Shown: positions 8,881 to 17,739, numbered from the stretch's first letter. The stretch is DNA of 64,000 nucleotides from an uncultured Coriobacteriaceae bacterium (GCA_902801175.1 CADCHF010000001.1:143160-207159), one strand, 5' to 3'. Numbers and translations are program-made. The notes: generated from the sequence alone by a model not told the origin.

Positions 8881-8896
8881 TTGTGCGGTAGTACAA
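8881..8896. promoter_or_regulatory. Palindrome TTGTGC-GGTA-GTACAA in divergent promoter
   Basis: Eleven of twelve arm positions fit the consensus. It lies 48 bp before the pucR-like gene and 125 bp before the butyrate kinase start at 9021, the latter in the repeated 113-126 bp window. Confidence 0.65.
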
Positions 8897-9020
8897 ACTT
8901 CCAATTCAAAGCCTCTTTCAAATTGAGAGCGGTGCCTATGTGAGCTTGAAAAACAAGAACGTAGCCTAAAGATGCCGCATTATGTGTACGCATCCACCAC
9001 CAAAAGATTGGAGGTCGCTC

Positions 9021-10145
9021 ATGACCTACCGCATCCTCACCCTCTCCCCCGGCTCCACCTCCACCAAGGTTGCCGTCTTTGAGGGCGACAAGCCCATCTT
9101 TAAGGCAAACGTCCGCCATGATCCCGCTGAGCTCGCCTCGTTTGACCACGCCAAGGACCAGCTGCAGTACCGTATCGACACCATCGAGCGCGAGCTTGCA
9201 GCCGCTAAGGTCAGTCTCGACTCCATCGACGCCTTCAGCGGATACTGCGGTGGCATGGGCCCGACCATTGGCGGCATCTTTGCCATCGATGACACGGTGT
9301 GCGAGCACGTCCTCAACTGCGGCATGAACCATCCCGCCATTCTTGGCGCTCCCATCCTGCACTCCTTTGCACAAAAGACCGGCAAGCCCGCGTTTGCCGT
9401 CAACCAGCCCGACACCGACGAGCTCGACGACGTGGCGCGCATAACCGGCTACCCTGGCGTCTACCGCAAGAGCCATGTGCACTGCCTCAACCAGAAGGAG
9501 TGCGCGATCCGTTACGCCGAGACGCTAGGCAAGTCCTATGACGAGATCAACGTCATCGTCGCGCATGTGGGCGGCGGCCTCTCGGTGGCGGCGCATCGCC
9601 ACGGCCGCATGGTCGACACCAACGACGTGCTCGAGGGCTCCGGCCCCTTTGCTCCCAACCGCTCTGGCGATGTTCCCCTAAAGCCGGTCGTGGCACTCGC
9701 CTTCTCGGGCGAGCACGACAAGAAGGAGATCATGGGAGTCATTGGCAAGACCGGTGGCCTGCTTGGCCTTGTGGGCACCGACGACGCCATTGCCATCAAC
9801 GAGCGCATCGCTGCCGGTGACGAGTGGGCCAAGGTTGTCTATGAGGCCATGGCCTATCAGACCGCCAAGGCAATCGGTGCGTTTGCGGCCACCCTCAAGG
9901 GCCAGGTCGACGGCATCATCCTCACCGGCGGCGTCTCGAACGACAAGGGCTTTGTGGCCTATGTCGAGGAGCGCGTGGGATGGATCGCACCGGTCATTGC
10001 CTACGGCGGCGACTTTGAGATGGAGGGCTCCGCTTCTGGCGCCGTCCGTGCGCTCGAGGGCACCGAGGAGGTCATGACCTACACCGGCGAGCCCTCTTGG
10101 AAGGGCTTCCAGATGGAGGGCGCCTTCGCCGACGTGGAGGGCTAA
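9021..10145 (+). CDS. buk: Butyrate kinase (first acyl kinase)
   Basis: A 374-residue acetokinase/butyrate-kinase-family enzyme (ASKHA fold). It transfers phosphate between a short-chain acyl phosphate and ADP, giving ATP and a free acid. The N-terminal phosphate loop SPGSTSTK, the HVGGGLSVAAH motif and the GGVSND motif are typical of Buk rather than AckA, as is the length. Start ATG 9021 has GGAGGT five bases upstream; an earlier in-frame start lacks a site. Single-gene unit closed by a strong terminator at 10165. A paralogue lies at 14039. The chain length used cannot be told; butyrate, isobutyrate or branched acids are all possible in this family. Confidence 0.92.
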   Translation: MTYRILTLSPGSTSTKVAVFEGDKPIFKANVRHDPAELASFDHAKDQLQYRIDTIERELAAAKVSLDSIDAFSGYCGGMGPTIGGIFAIDDTVCEHVLNCGMNHPAILGAPILHSFAQKTGKPAFAVNQPDTDELDDVARITGYPGVYRKSHVHCLNQKECAIRYAETLGKSYDEINVIVAHVGGGLSVAAHRHGRMVDTNDVLEGSGPFAPNRSGDVPLKPVVALAFSGEHDKKEIMGVIGKTGGLLGLVGTDDAIAINERIAAGDEWAKVVYEAMAYQTAKAIGAFAATLKGQVDGIILTGGVSNDKGFVAYVEERVGWIAPVIAYGGDFEMEGSASGAVRALEGTEEVMTYTGEPSWKGFQMEGAFADVEG

Positions 10146-10164
10146 CGATACCTGCCACACCAAT

Positions 10165-10205
10165 GCGCTCTCCAAGGGCAACGCAGCTCTTGGAGAGCGC
10201 TTTTT
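10165..10205 (+). terminator. Terminator of butyrate kinase
   Basis: GCGCTCTCCAAG - 12-base loop - CTTGGAGAGCGC followed by TTTTT. Confidence 0.9.
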
Positions 10206-10293
10206 GTTCGCCTGCACATAGCATGCGTGCGGGTCGCTCCTTAGAGTACTTCTTGATATGACACCCGCATCTATAAGCCTCGAAAGGACTCCC

Positions 10294-11553
10294 ATGTCTT
10301 CTAACCAAAAGGGTGGATTCCACTACGCCTTTGCCATCGTGGCGAGCTGCATTGCCATCACCTGCCTGCCTTGCGCGCTGGTGCTCAGCTGCGCCGGCAT
10401 CTTCTTTACCCCGGTATCGGAGTTCTTTGGCGTGCCTCGCGCCTCGTTCACGCTGTACTTCTCCATCCTCAACATCATGATGATGCTGACGCTGCCCATG
10501 GCGGGCAACCACCTGAGCAGGCTCGATGCGCGCAAGGTGCTCACTGGCGCCACGCTGCTCGCGGGCCTTGGACTCATTGGCATGAGCCGTGGCAACTCCA
10601 TGCCTTGGTTCTATGTGTGCGGCGCCATCATGGGCGTGGGCATGGCACCGCTCATTTACCTGTCTGTCCCCACACTCATTAACGCATGGTGCGTCAAGCG
10701 CGTGGGCTTCTTCGTGGGTCTGTGCATGGCGTTCACCGGCATTGGTGGCGTCATCTTTAACCCCATCGGCACAGCGCTCATCCAGAGCGGTCCAGAGGGG
10801 TGGCGCACGGCATATCTGGTGTTTGGCATCATTGCCCTTGCTGGCACCCTGCCGTTCACGCTGTTTGTGGTGCGCTCAAAGCCAGAGGACAAGGGCCTGC
10901 TCCCCTACGGCGCCGACGAGCTTGCGACCGAGGCCGACACCAGCTCCCCTGCAGCCGCCGAGGTTGAGGGCATCCCCGCTGCACAGGCCATGCGCATGCC
11001 TGCCTTCTATGCACTGGCAGTCTTTTGCGGAGTGATCACCCTCAACCAGACCATCTACCAGTTCTTGGCAAGCTACGCCACCTCGTTTGCTGACACCCTG
11101 CCCGCCATTGCCGCGGCCTCTGGCGTGGTTGCGAGCGCCGCCATGGCTGGCCAGGCAATTGGCAAGGTTGTGCTGGGCATCATCAACGACAAGTCCATCA
11201 AGCTGGGCCTGTTCTTTGGCCTGGGCTGCGGAGCGGTGGGCGTTCTGCTCATGTGGTTCTTGCCCTCAACGCTCGCCCTACTGCTTGCTGGTGCGTTCCT
11301 CTTTGGCGTGGTCTACGCCATGACCACCGTGCAGACCCCGCTTCTGGTGCGCTCGGTCTTTGGCTCTGCCGACTACACCAACATCTACTCGCGCATCTCC
11401 ATGGTTGGCTCGCTTATGAGCGCCGTGGCTGCGGTGTTCTGGAGCTTTGTCATCGACTCACCTGGCGGCTTCCCGCTGATGTTCATTGGCGGCCTTACCT
11501 GCATGGCAGTCTGCCTGGTAACAAGCCTCTTTGCATTGGGACAGAAGGCGTAA
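10294..11553 (+). CDS. MFS transporter, oxalate/formate-antiporter-like
   Basis: A 419-residue membrane protein with about twelve hydrophobic segments and the long central loop of major facilitator proteins. The layout and motifs (GxxxA/PLIY near residues 115-125, two symmetrical halves) resemble the OFA/monocarboxylate group that moves organic acids. Start ATG 10294 follows GAAAGGA. It lies after buk and its terminator, on the same strand but as its own unit, and ends in a terminator. In this setting it could import the carboxylic-acid substrate or export the acid made by the acyl kinases; direction and substrate are inference. Confidence 0.85.
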   Translation: MSSNQKGGFHYAFAIVASCIAITCLPCALVLSCAGIFFTPVSEFFGVPRASFTLYFSILNIMMMLTLPMAGNHLSRLDARKVLTGATLLAGLGLIGMSRGNSMPWFYVCGAIMGVGMAPLIYLSVPTLINAWCVKRVGFFVGLCMAFTGIGGVIFNPIGTALIQSGPEGWRTAYLVFGIIALAGTLPFTLFVVRSKPEDKGLLPYGADELATEADTSSPAAAEVEGIPAAQAMRMPAFYALAVFCGVITLNQTIYQFLASYATSFADTLPAIAAASGVVASAAMAGQAIGKVVLGIINDKSIKLGLFFGLGCGAVGVLLMWFLPSTLALLLAGAFLFGVVYAMTTVQTPLLVRSVFGSADYTNIYSRISMVGSLMSAVAAVFWSFVIDSPGGFPLMFIGGLTCMAVCLVTSLFALGQKA

Positions 11554-11582
11554 CGGCCTTTCCCGGCAAGCGAGCAACGACA

Positions 11583-11621
11583 AGCCCCTCGTCCTTGTTG
11601 CAAGGGCGAGGGGCTACTTTT
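11583..11621 (+). terminator. Terminator of MFS transporter gene
   Basis: AGCCCCTCG-tCCTT-gttgc-AAGGg-CGAGGGGCT followed by ACTTTTG. Confidence 0.85.
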
Positions 11622-11704
11622 GTGCTTCGTTGTTTCACCAGGTCAAAGTGCCTAAAGGCAGATCTTGGGACCAGCGTGTGGACGCGGCGCAGGTGCCGGC
11701 AACC

Positions 11705-12562
11705 TTACTCCGCATGCCTCTTACGACGCCGCTTGCGGGGAGGTAGCTCGTGCCAGTGATCAATCACCGCACGAAAGTCCACGCTGTCGGCGTCAAAGGT
11801 GTCGCACGGACACAGGTGAATAATGCCGTGGAACTCGTGCAGACGGTTGTGCTCCCAAGGCATGCCACGGTCCTCGATCGCAAAGGCCGCAGCCGCATCA
11901 AAGGAGGCAAGCGCATCCTTTGCAAAGGCATGGTCATGGTGGCCGGTGTAGAAGTGCTCAAAGGGCAGCTCCACCATACGGGCAAGCGTCTTCTCGCGCC
12001 AGCCCTGGATGCTGAGCGACTCCTCAAAGAAGAGGCACATGATGGGAGTCACCGCGTCACCAGAGAGCAGAACGCCACAGTCCTCCACCAGATACGCCAT
12101 TGACCCCGCCGTATGGCCCGGGAGCGCCACCGCACGCACTGCACGGCCTCCCAAATCAAAGACATCGCCATCGGCCACGGGCAGCTCGACCGGGCACGCA
12201 CCGTCACGCAGTGCAAAAGGCGCGTCAGTCGTAAGCAGGCCCTCCTCGCAGATCTGGTCGTAGATGCGCTGAGTACGCTCTTCGGCGCCCTCCCAACAAG
12301 CCATGCCACCATCAAGCGGCGAAAGGCGAGCCTCGTCAAACCAATACGAGCCCATCATATGGTCCTCGTGCCCATGGGTGAGCGCCACGGTAACCGGCGG
12401 CTCAGTTATGCCCTCTACACACTCGCGCAGGTTCCCAAAGCCACCGCAAGAATCTACCAGCAGCGATCGCGTCTCCCCCACCACCAAGTAGCAGTGGTTT
12501 CCGAGCACGTCAACGATTCTGTGGAGCCCTGGCGCAATCTGCGCGCTAGCAAACTGATGCAT
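11705..12562 (-). CDS. MBL-fold metallo-hydrolase
   Basis: A 285-residue metallo-beta-lactamase-fold hydrolase. It has the dinuclear zinc motif THGHEDH (about residues 63-69), followed by LPGHTAGS, LSGDAVTP and TGHHD, matching the glyoxalase-II-like/thioester-hydrolase branch rather than the lactamases. It ends in a very basic tail (PPRKRRRKRHAE). ATG 12562 is preferred because AAGGAAG precedes it; an upstream in-frame start would add 36 residues without a site. Convergent with the MFS gene. A thioesterase or lactone-hydrolase role in the acyl pathway would fit the neighbours but is not shown. Confidence 0.8.
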   Translation of the reverse strand: MHQFASAQIAPGLHRIVDVLGNHCYLVVGETRSLLVDSCGGFGNLRECVEGITEPPVTVALTHGHEDHMMGSYWFDEARLSPLDGGMACWEGAEERTQRIYDQICEEGLLTTDAPFALRDGACPVELPVADGDVFDLGGRAVRAVALPGHTAGSMAYLVEDCGVLLSGDAVTPIMCLFFEESLSIQGWREKTLARMVELPFEHFYTGHHDHAFAKDALASFDAAAAFAIEDRGMPWEHNRLHEFHGIIHLCPCDTFDADSVDFRAVIDHWHELPPRKRRRKRHAE

Positions 12563-12647
12563 GATGACCAACTTCCTTCTTCTTGAGCCGTTCACGCCTT
12601 GAATCATGTTGGCGACGGCCGAACGGTTTCCCGTGCACTTTTGCGTG

Positions 12648-12685
12648 AAAAAGACGCGGCTGCCAGGCAATGCCCAACAGCCGCG
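12648..12685 (-). terminator. Terminator after the DUF2798-like gene
   Basis: CGCGGCTG - 15-base loop - CAGCCGCG followed on the minus strand by TCTTTTTCAC. Confidence 0.75.
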
Positions 12686-12709
12686 CCCAGAGCGTATTGT
12701 GCCCTAGTA

Positions 12710-13166
12710 CTAGTGCATCTGCGGAGCAGGATCGTTGCAGATCTTGCGAGCCAGAGCCTCAACGGGGCCGTTCAGCAGGAAGGTAACGATGTAACAGGCG
12801 ATCCAGACGGGAATGATGTTCTGGAAGAAGCCAAAGACGGAAGCGATGAACGGAGCGCCACCAAGAACGCAGGCGTCAAGGGCGCCAACCAGGTAGCACA
12901 GGATGACGGAATAGATGGTGTTGATGGGGATGTTGACGAGCGCACCAAACTTGGCGCCCTCGGAGGGGTTGCATGCCAAGAATGGTCGCGATGCACCATG
13001 AGAACACGAAGTTGATGAAGAACATGGGCCAGATCCAGCCGCGGGAGGCGTCGGCGGTCTTAAAGACGTAAAGGGCGAGGAACTCGCACAGGATGCAGAG
13101 TACGAGCGCAACACAGCTGTTAAGGATTGCGGCCTTTACAAAGCGCGTGGAAGTCTTCATGGGCAT
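12710..13166 (-). pseudogene. Four-helix DUF2798-like membrane protein, frameshifted
   Basis: The start MPMKTSTRFVKAA (ATG 13166, site AAGGAGGAG) reads through two hydrophobic helices to ...WCIATILGM near 12975. The natural continuation, NPSEGAKFGALVNIPIN and two more helices ending PAPQMH, lies in the next frame. A one-base indel near 12965-12985 would give one protein of about 152 residues. The two helix pairs look like an internal repeat, as in the DUF2798 family. Small membrane proteins of this kind have no settled function. A palindrome lies 113 bp upstream, so it probably belongs to the regulon. Either a recent mutation or a consensus error. Confidence 0.65.
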
Positions 13167-13224
13167 TTTTTGCTCCTCCTTGATGGATTGGCGGTAAAAG
13201 CAGGCTAGAGCATAGTGCCTTGTC

Positions 13225-13266
13225 GCAAAAATGAACATGGTCGCAACCATAAGGTTTGCGACCATG
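13225..13266 (-). terminator. Terminator after the DUF1097 gene
   Basis: CATGGTCGCAA - loop - TTGCGACCATG (11-bp perfect arms, 13236-13266), followed on the minus strand by TTCATTTTT. Confidence 0.75.
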
Positions 13267-13278
13267 AATCATCATTCT

Positions 13279-13294
13279 TTGTACGAAAGCACCA
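13279..13294. promoter_or_regulatory. Palindrome TTGTAC-GAAA-GCACCA
   Basis: Ten of twelve arm positions fit TTGTGC-N4-GCACAA; 113 bp upstream of the DUF2798-like start. Confidence 0.5.
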
Positions 13295-13373
13295 TGCAAT
13301 ACGTGAAACTGGCTACATCCTGAGACAATTGACCCACCAGATACGTTGCTCGCACCGCACGGGAAGTATCTGC

Positions 13374-13865
13374 CTACTCCTTGGGGCCAATGAAGCGGCT
13401 GAACACGTCAACGACCCAACCGGCGTACCACACGCCAGCAAGCATTGCCACGCCAACCTGAATGGGCATGCTTCCAAGGTTTGCAAAGCCCAGCGGGCCC
13501 ATAACAGTGAGGCCGACCGCCCAGCCAGAAAGCACGGCCGGAAGGAAGAAGACCTTCTCCAGGCGAGTGCAGAGCATGACCGCCAAGAAGCCAAGCACTG
13601 CCAGGGTGATGAAGGTGTTGCCGTCACCAGGGAAGGGCAGGTTCTCCATAAGCCAAATGGCACAGACCGCCATAAGGTCGGAAAGCAGGAATCCCAAAGA
13701 CATGGGCAGACCAAGCTCCACCTTGTTACCAGCGGTCACGAAGATGCCTGCGCAAATGAGGGCCACGGCGCCACAGGTGATGCCAAGGTGCCCAGAGACA
13801 ACCGCCCAAATAGGAGGCAGCAGGCCAATTGAGATAGCAAGGGCAAGACGCGGGTCTTTAATCAT
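13374..13865 (-). CDS. DUF1097-like membrane protein
   Basis: A 163-residue integral membrane protein with about five hydrophobic segments, starting MIKDPRLALAISIGLLPPIW. The size, the even spread of helices and the glycine-rich turns resemble the DUF1097 (E. coli YcdZ) family of unknown function. AGGAGG precedes ATG 13865. It follows the acyl kinase gene on the same strand after a 173-base gap that holds two nested inverted repeats, so it may be a conditional extension of that operon. A role in small-acid movement is possible but only by association. Confidence 0.7.
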   Translation of the reverse strand: MIKDPRLALAISIGLLPPIWAVVSGHLGITCGAVALICAGIFVTAGNKVELGLPMSLGFLLSDLMAVCAIWLMENLPFPGDGNTFITLAVLGFLAVMLCTRLEKVFFLPAVLSGWAVGLTVMGPLGFANLGSMPIQVGVAMLAGVWYAGWVVDVFSRFIGPKE

Positions 13866-13882
13866 GGAATTCCTCCTAAACG

Positions 13883-14016
13883 GTGGCTCCCCAAAGATAG
13901 TGGCCAAAACCGTGCGGCTTGAGGGAGCCACATACTTGACCGGTCGCCTAAAACTCGCATCTGAGCGAACTGGAACGTGGGAAATGTCCTCGCTCAAATC
14001 GACTTTTAGGCGACCG
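13883..14016 (-). promoter_or_regulatory. Structured leader between acyl kinase and DUF1097 gene
   Basis: Two inverted-repeat pairs. Outer arms CGGTCGCCTAAAA (13941-13953) and TTTTAGGCGACCG (14004-14016) enclose a second pair, TGAGCGA/TCGCTCA. Then GTGGCTCCC (13883-13891) pairs with GGGAGCCAC (13923-13931) just before the ribosome site. No T-run follows the first hairpin. It could be an attenuator, RNA switch or operon-internal processing site. I do not recognise a known riboswitch class. Confidence 0.5.
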
Positions 14017-14038
14017 ACAATCTATCGATCAGTTGAAA

Positions 14039-15139
14039 CTAGTCGTCAAAGCCAGTGAAGACGGGAACGCCCGTGTAGGTCTTGGGCTCTTCCTCGCCGT
14101 CGAGCACGCGGATGGCGCCGGCAGCCATGGCCTCAAGCTCAAACTCGCCGGGGTAGGCGGAGACGGGAGCGATCCAGCCGCAGTTCTCCTCGATGCTCGC
14201 GACAAGGCCCTTGTTGTGGACCATGCCGCCGCCGAGGAGGATGCCGTCGACCTTGCCACCAAGCACGGTGGCCATCGAGCCGATGTACTTGTTGATCTGG
14301 TAGACCATGGCGTCCCAGGCGCGGGCAGCAGCCTTATCGCCGGCTGCGGCGCGGTCGCAGACCTCGATGGCGTCAGAGGTGCCCAGCAGGTCAACAAAGC
14401 CACCGGTCTTCATGCACATGCCGCGGACCTCCTTGATGGAGTGCCCAGCCTCGAGATAGTTGAGGACCTCGGCCACAGGCACGGCGCCGCAGCGCGTGGG
14501 GGCCATCATGCCCTCGCCGCCCACGATGTCGTAGCCGTCGATCATCTTGCCGGCCTTATGGGCGCTGATGGAGATGCCGCCGCCAATGTGGCACACGATG
14601 AAGTTGCACTCGTCGTAGCGCTTGCCCATGCTGTGAGCGTGGCGGATGGCGGTCTCCTTGAGGTTGAGGGCGTGCAGGTGCACGTTGCGGTAGACGCCCT
14701 TGATGCCGGTCATGCGGGCCAGGTCGCAAAGCTCGTCGGTGTCGGGCGGGTTGACCACGAAGGCCGGCTTGCCTGCCTGGGTGGCAAATGCGTTGGCAAG
14801 CTGGCTGCCCAGCTGTGCGGGATGCTGCACGCCGTTGGCGCCGCGGTAGGCATGGTCGAGCATGACGTCGTTCACGGCGTAGGTGCCGCCCTCGAGGGCG
14901 AGCAGGCCGCCGCCACGACCAACAAAGGCATCGATGGTGGAGAGGTCCACGTTGTTCTCGGCGAGGGCCTCGAGGATGAGGTCGCGACGATAGGGCATCT
15001 GGTCGGAGACGCTCTTGAACTCTGCGAGCTTCTCGGCCTCGTGAGCAACGTTCTTGGTAAAGACCTCGGTCTCGCCGTCAAAGACGCCGACCTTGGTGGA
15101 GGTGGAACCAGGGTTAATGACCAGAATGCGATAGGCCAT
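14039..15139 (-). CDS. buk: Butyrate/acyl kinase (second copy)
   Basis: A 366-residue paralogue of the kinase at 9021, with NPGSTSTK, HIGGGISISAHKAGK and GGGMVHN motifs. The start MAYRIL (ATG 15139) has AAAGGA upstream. It follows the phosphate acyltransferase gene, so the pair can turn acyl-CoA into acyl phosphate and then into free acid plus ATP. A strong terminator-like hairpin sits in the 109-base gap before it, suggesting that only part of the transcription reaches the kinase. Two diverged kinases in one cluster suggest different acyl chain preferences or different conditions. Confidence 0.92.
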   Translation of the reverse strand: MAYRILVINPGSTSTKVGVFDGETEVFTKNVAHEAEKLAEFKSVSDQMPYRRDLILEALAENNVDLSTIDAFVGRGGGLLALEGGTYAVNDVMLDHAYRGANGVQHPAQLGSQLANAFATQAGKPAFVVNPPDTDELCDLARMTGIKGVYRNVHLHALNLKETAIRHAHSMGKRYDECNFIVCHIGGGISISAHKAGKMIDGYDIVGGEGMMAPTRCGAVPVAEVLNYLEAGHSIKEVRGMCMKTGGFVDLLGTSDAIEVCDRAAAGDKAAARAWDAMVYQINKYIGSMATVLGGKVDGILLGGGMVHNKGLVASIEENCGWIAPVSAYPGEFELEAMAAGAIRVLDGEEEPKTYTGVPVFTGFDD

Positions 15140-15167
15140 GAGAAAGTCCTTTCTGCAAGATGCGAGG

Positions 15168-15203
15168 AAAAAGCGGGCCGGCGGTGCTGAGTTCCGCCGG
15201 CCC
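15168..15203 (-). terminator. Terminator-like hairpin inside the ptb-buk pair
   Basis: GGGCCGGCGG - nine bases - CCGCCGGCCC, followed on the minus strand by GCTTTTTCC. It lies between the acyltransferase stop and the kinase ribosome site, so it would end or attenuate read-through. Confidence 0.8.
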
Positions 15204-15248
15204 AAGGAGCGCCAACAGGAGGGGGGATTCCCGTTGGTTGGGGTTTTG

Positions 15249-16256
15249 CTACTCAGCCTTGAGAGCCTGGCTGCGGACGCAGCTCATCACGACGTTGCCC
15301 ACGAGCTCGGAGACCGGCGCGGAGCGGCTACAGTCACAGACGATCTTCTTGAAGCCCTGGAGCATGGGGCCGTAGGCGTCGGCATGGGCAAAGTTCTGCA
15401 CGAGCTTGACGCCGATGTTGCCCACGTTGATGTCGGGGCAAATGAGAACGTTGGCCTTGCCGGCAACGGCGCTCTCGCGACGGACCTTCTTGGCGGCAAC
15501 GGCGGGAACGATGGCGGAGTCGAGCTGGAACTCGCCGTCGATGGCCAGGTCGGGGCGCTGCTCGTTGGCGATGCGCACGGCCTCGCGGACCTTGTCGACC
15601 TTCTCGGACTCGGCGGAGCCGTCGGTGGAGTAGGAAAGCATGGCCACGCGCGGCTCCCAGCCCATGAGGGCGTGGACGGTCTCGGCGGAGGTGATGGCGA
15701 TGGAGGCAAGCTGCTCGGGGTCGGGGTCAACGCACACGGCGGCGTCGCCAAAGCCCATCAGATGGCCCTCGCTGCCCTCCCAGTTGGGGATGTTGAAGAT
15801 GCCCAGGCTGGAGATGGTCTCGATGCCCTCGGCAAGGCCGATGATGGTCTGGCCGCCAATGATAACGTCACCGGTGGAGCAGCAAAGGCCGCCAAAGGTG
15901 ATGTCAACGTCGCCGATGCGCTGCATCATGAGGCAGCGGTCCATGGGCTTCTTGGAACGGCGACGAATCGCCTTTGCCTTGAACGGGCAGTCGGGCTCGG
16001 CCTCAAAGCGCACGGCAAAGGCCTCGTTGGCGTCGGCATCGGCCAGATCGACAACGTGAATGCCCTCAAGGTCAACGCCAACCTGCTCGGCGGTAGCGCG
16101 CAGGGTCTCGCCGTCGCCCACGATGTAGCACTCGGCCAGCCCCTCCTTGGTGAGCTCGCCCACAACCTCCATCATCTTGGGGTCGTCAGCCTCAAAGAAG
16201 GCTACCTTCTGCACGTTGGCACGAGCCTTGTCGCGCAGCTGCTCCATAAGGTCCAT
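15249..16256 (-). CDS. Phosphate acyltransferase (Pta/Ptb family)
   Basis: A 335-residue PTA_PTB-family enzyme, converting acyl-CoA plus phosphate to acyl phosphate plus CoA. The length and the C-terminal half (LICPDINVGNIGVKLVQ, GPMLQG) are close to class I phosphate acetyltransferase, but pairing with a butyrate-kinase-like gene argues for a longer acyl group. Start ATG 16256 follows GAGAGGAG; earlier in-frame starts lack a site. A perfect TTGTGC-N4-GCACAA palindrome lies 119 bp upstream. Whether it acts on acetyl, butyryl or branched acyl groups cannot be told. Confidence 0.88.
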   Translation of the reverse strand: MDLMEQLRDKARANVQKVAFFEADDPKMMEVVGELTKEGLAECYIVGDGETLRATAEQVGVDLEGIHVVDLADADANEAFAVRFEAEPDCPFKAKAIRRRSKKPMDRCLMMQRIGDVDITFGGLCCSTGDVIIGGQTIIGLAEGIETISSLGIFNIPNWEGSEGHLMGFGDAAVCVDPDPEQLASIAITSAETVHALMGWEPRVAMLSYSTDGSAESEKVDKVREAVRIANEQRPDLAIDGEFQLDSAIVPAVAAKKVRRESAVAGKANVLICPDINVGNIGVKLVQNFAHADAYGPMLQGFKKIVCDCSRSAPVSELVGNVVMSCVRSQALKAE

Positions 16257-16372
16257 GTGATGCTCCTCTCGCATATGAAAAGGCACAGTACTAGCTGGTA
16301 TCAATTGTCCCAAGTGAGAGCCGTTCACACTATGGATGCCCCGCCAATCATTGAGTGATTCATCTTTGATTT

Positions 16373-16392
16373 GCTTGTGCGGTCGCACAAGC
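16373..16392. promoter_or_regulatory. Best copy of the cluster palindrome, GCTTGTGC-GGTC-GCACAAGC
   Basis: Perfect 8-bp arms around four bases. It lies 119 bp upstream of the phosphate acyltransferase start, within the 396-base gap before the divergent lysozyme gene. No other gene is seen in that gap. Confidence 0.75.
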
Positions 16393-16652
16393 TTGTTGCG
16401 TGACCCTAGCCCGTTGTCAAGCCTACATGTGCTTAGCGCACCAGCGTCAGACCCACTCCTGCCAAGAGGACTGCATGATTGCCCAATCCCCCACGGTTCT
16501 TGCAGGTGCCTCTTGGAAGGATTTGTGCTAGATGCCGAGCAAGCGCCAACAGGATTACTCTAGTGTCATATTTGACGATTCCAAGAGTGCGCACCTTCAG
16601 CATCCCGTATTATCGAAGCGGTTGCACTTGGTTACGACATCAGGATTACCTC

Positions 16653-17507
16653 ATGCGCAAGCGTTCCCACGCCAAGCACCGGGGCTGTGGCTGCGTAATC
16701 GTGGTCGCGTGGCTCATCCTTACCCTTGGCGCATTTACCCTGCTCAGAGCATGCCTGTTCAATCACGGCTATAACTACGACTACGATGGTTCATGGGATA
16801 CCTCATATTCGTCCGGGTCCTACTATGACTCCGCGAGCTTTTGGCAACAGGACGGTCGCATCTTCTACGAGAGCGAGGATGGCACAGTAGGAAAGACGGG
16901 CGTTGACGTATCTGCATATCAGGCAGACATCGACTGGTGGGCAGTGGCAGCAGATGGGATCGACTTTGCCATGATTCGCATGGCCTGGCGCGGCAACACC
17001 GACGGATACCTGCACGAGGACATCTGCTTTGAGCAGAACTGGGCCGGAACGCAAGAGGTGGGAATCCCCTGCGGTGTCTACTTCTTCTCGCAGGCGGTCA
17101 CTGTTGATGAGGCGCGAGAGGAGGCCGTCTTCGCTCTCGACCTCCTCGCGGGACGCAAGCTCGCCTACCCTGTTGTCTTTGACTACGAGGCAAACGACGG
17201 CCACAGGCTTGCCGGGATCGACCGCGAAACGGCCACCGCTTGCGCACGCACCTTTTGCGACATCATCTCCGAGGGCGGCTATGAGCCCATGATCTACGGC
17301 AACAGGTATGACCTGCAGTATCTGGACATCTCGCAGCTCTCTGACATCCCCATTTGGTTTGCGGAGTACTCGCAAGCCCCCTCATTTGAGGAGCCCTTTG
17401 CCATGTGGCAGTACACCAGCAGTGGCTCCGTCGCTGGGATCGGGACGCCCGCCGACCTCAACCTCAGCTTTAGTACAGCGCCGAGCACGGAAGGCGAATC
17501 TCTCTAG
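16653..17507 (+). CDS. Membrane-anchored GH25 lysozyme (muramidase)
   Basis: A 284-residue cell-wall hydrolase. A basic N-terminus is followed by one transmembrane segment (about residues 12-32), a Ser/Tyr-rich spacer and a GH25 domain from about residue 80. The GH25 hallmarks are GVDVSAYQADIDW (catalytic Asp near 85) and VVFDYEAN (Asp-x-Glu near 175). It would cut between MurNAc and GlcNAc on the outer face of the membrane. Start ATG 16653 has only a weak AGGA upstream; the longer in-frame extension is rejected because its residues look non-coding. Monocistronic. Housekeeping wall turnover is more likely than phage lysis, as no phage genes are near. Confidence 0.88.
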   Translation: MRKRSHAKHRGCGCVIVVAWLILTLGAFTLLRACLFNHGYNYDYDGSWDTSYSSGSYYDSASFWQQDGRIFYESEDGTVGKTGVDVSAYQADIDWWAVAADGIDFAMIRMAWRGNTDGYLHEDICFEQNWAGTQEVGIPCGVYFFSQAVTVDEAREEAVFALDLLAGRKLAYPVVFDYEANDGHRLAGIDRETATACARTFCDIISEGGYEPMIYGNRYDLQYLDISQLSDIPIWFAEYSQAPSFEEPFAMWQYTSSGSVAGIGTPADLNLSFSTAPSTEGESL

Positions 17508-17739
17508 CGCGTCTTTCGCATGAGGTCTGCCAGACAAATGTTGACATGAGCTGTGACCCTCAATGGTGCTCCAGGTTCTCGGCAAGCTGGGCCTGTCACA
17601 TGCGGCGCTGCTTGCGCAGGGCTCTAATTGTTGTGCCAGTCGCAAATCGGGCATCACTGCCACCCCATACCAATGATCGATAAAACAACTCTAGGTGCAC
17701 GTGCAGCGCGTGGCTACCTACGGAGCGTGGCGTGTCGCT

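Noticed and set aside
15138..16358. 406-codon plus-strand frame over the phosphate acyltransferase gene
   Set aside because: Antisense of a clear enzyme gene; composition typical of a shadow frame.
16653..17507. Phage origin of the GH25 lysozyme
   Set aside because: It has a membrane anchor, there is no holin or other phage gene nearby, and base composition is normal.
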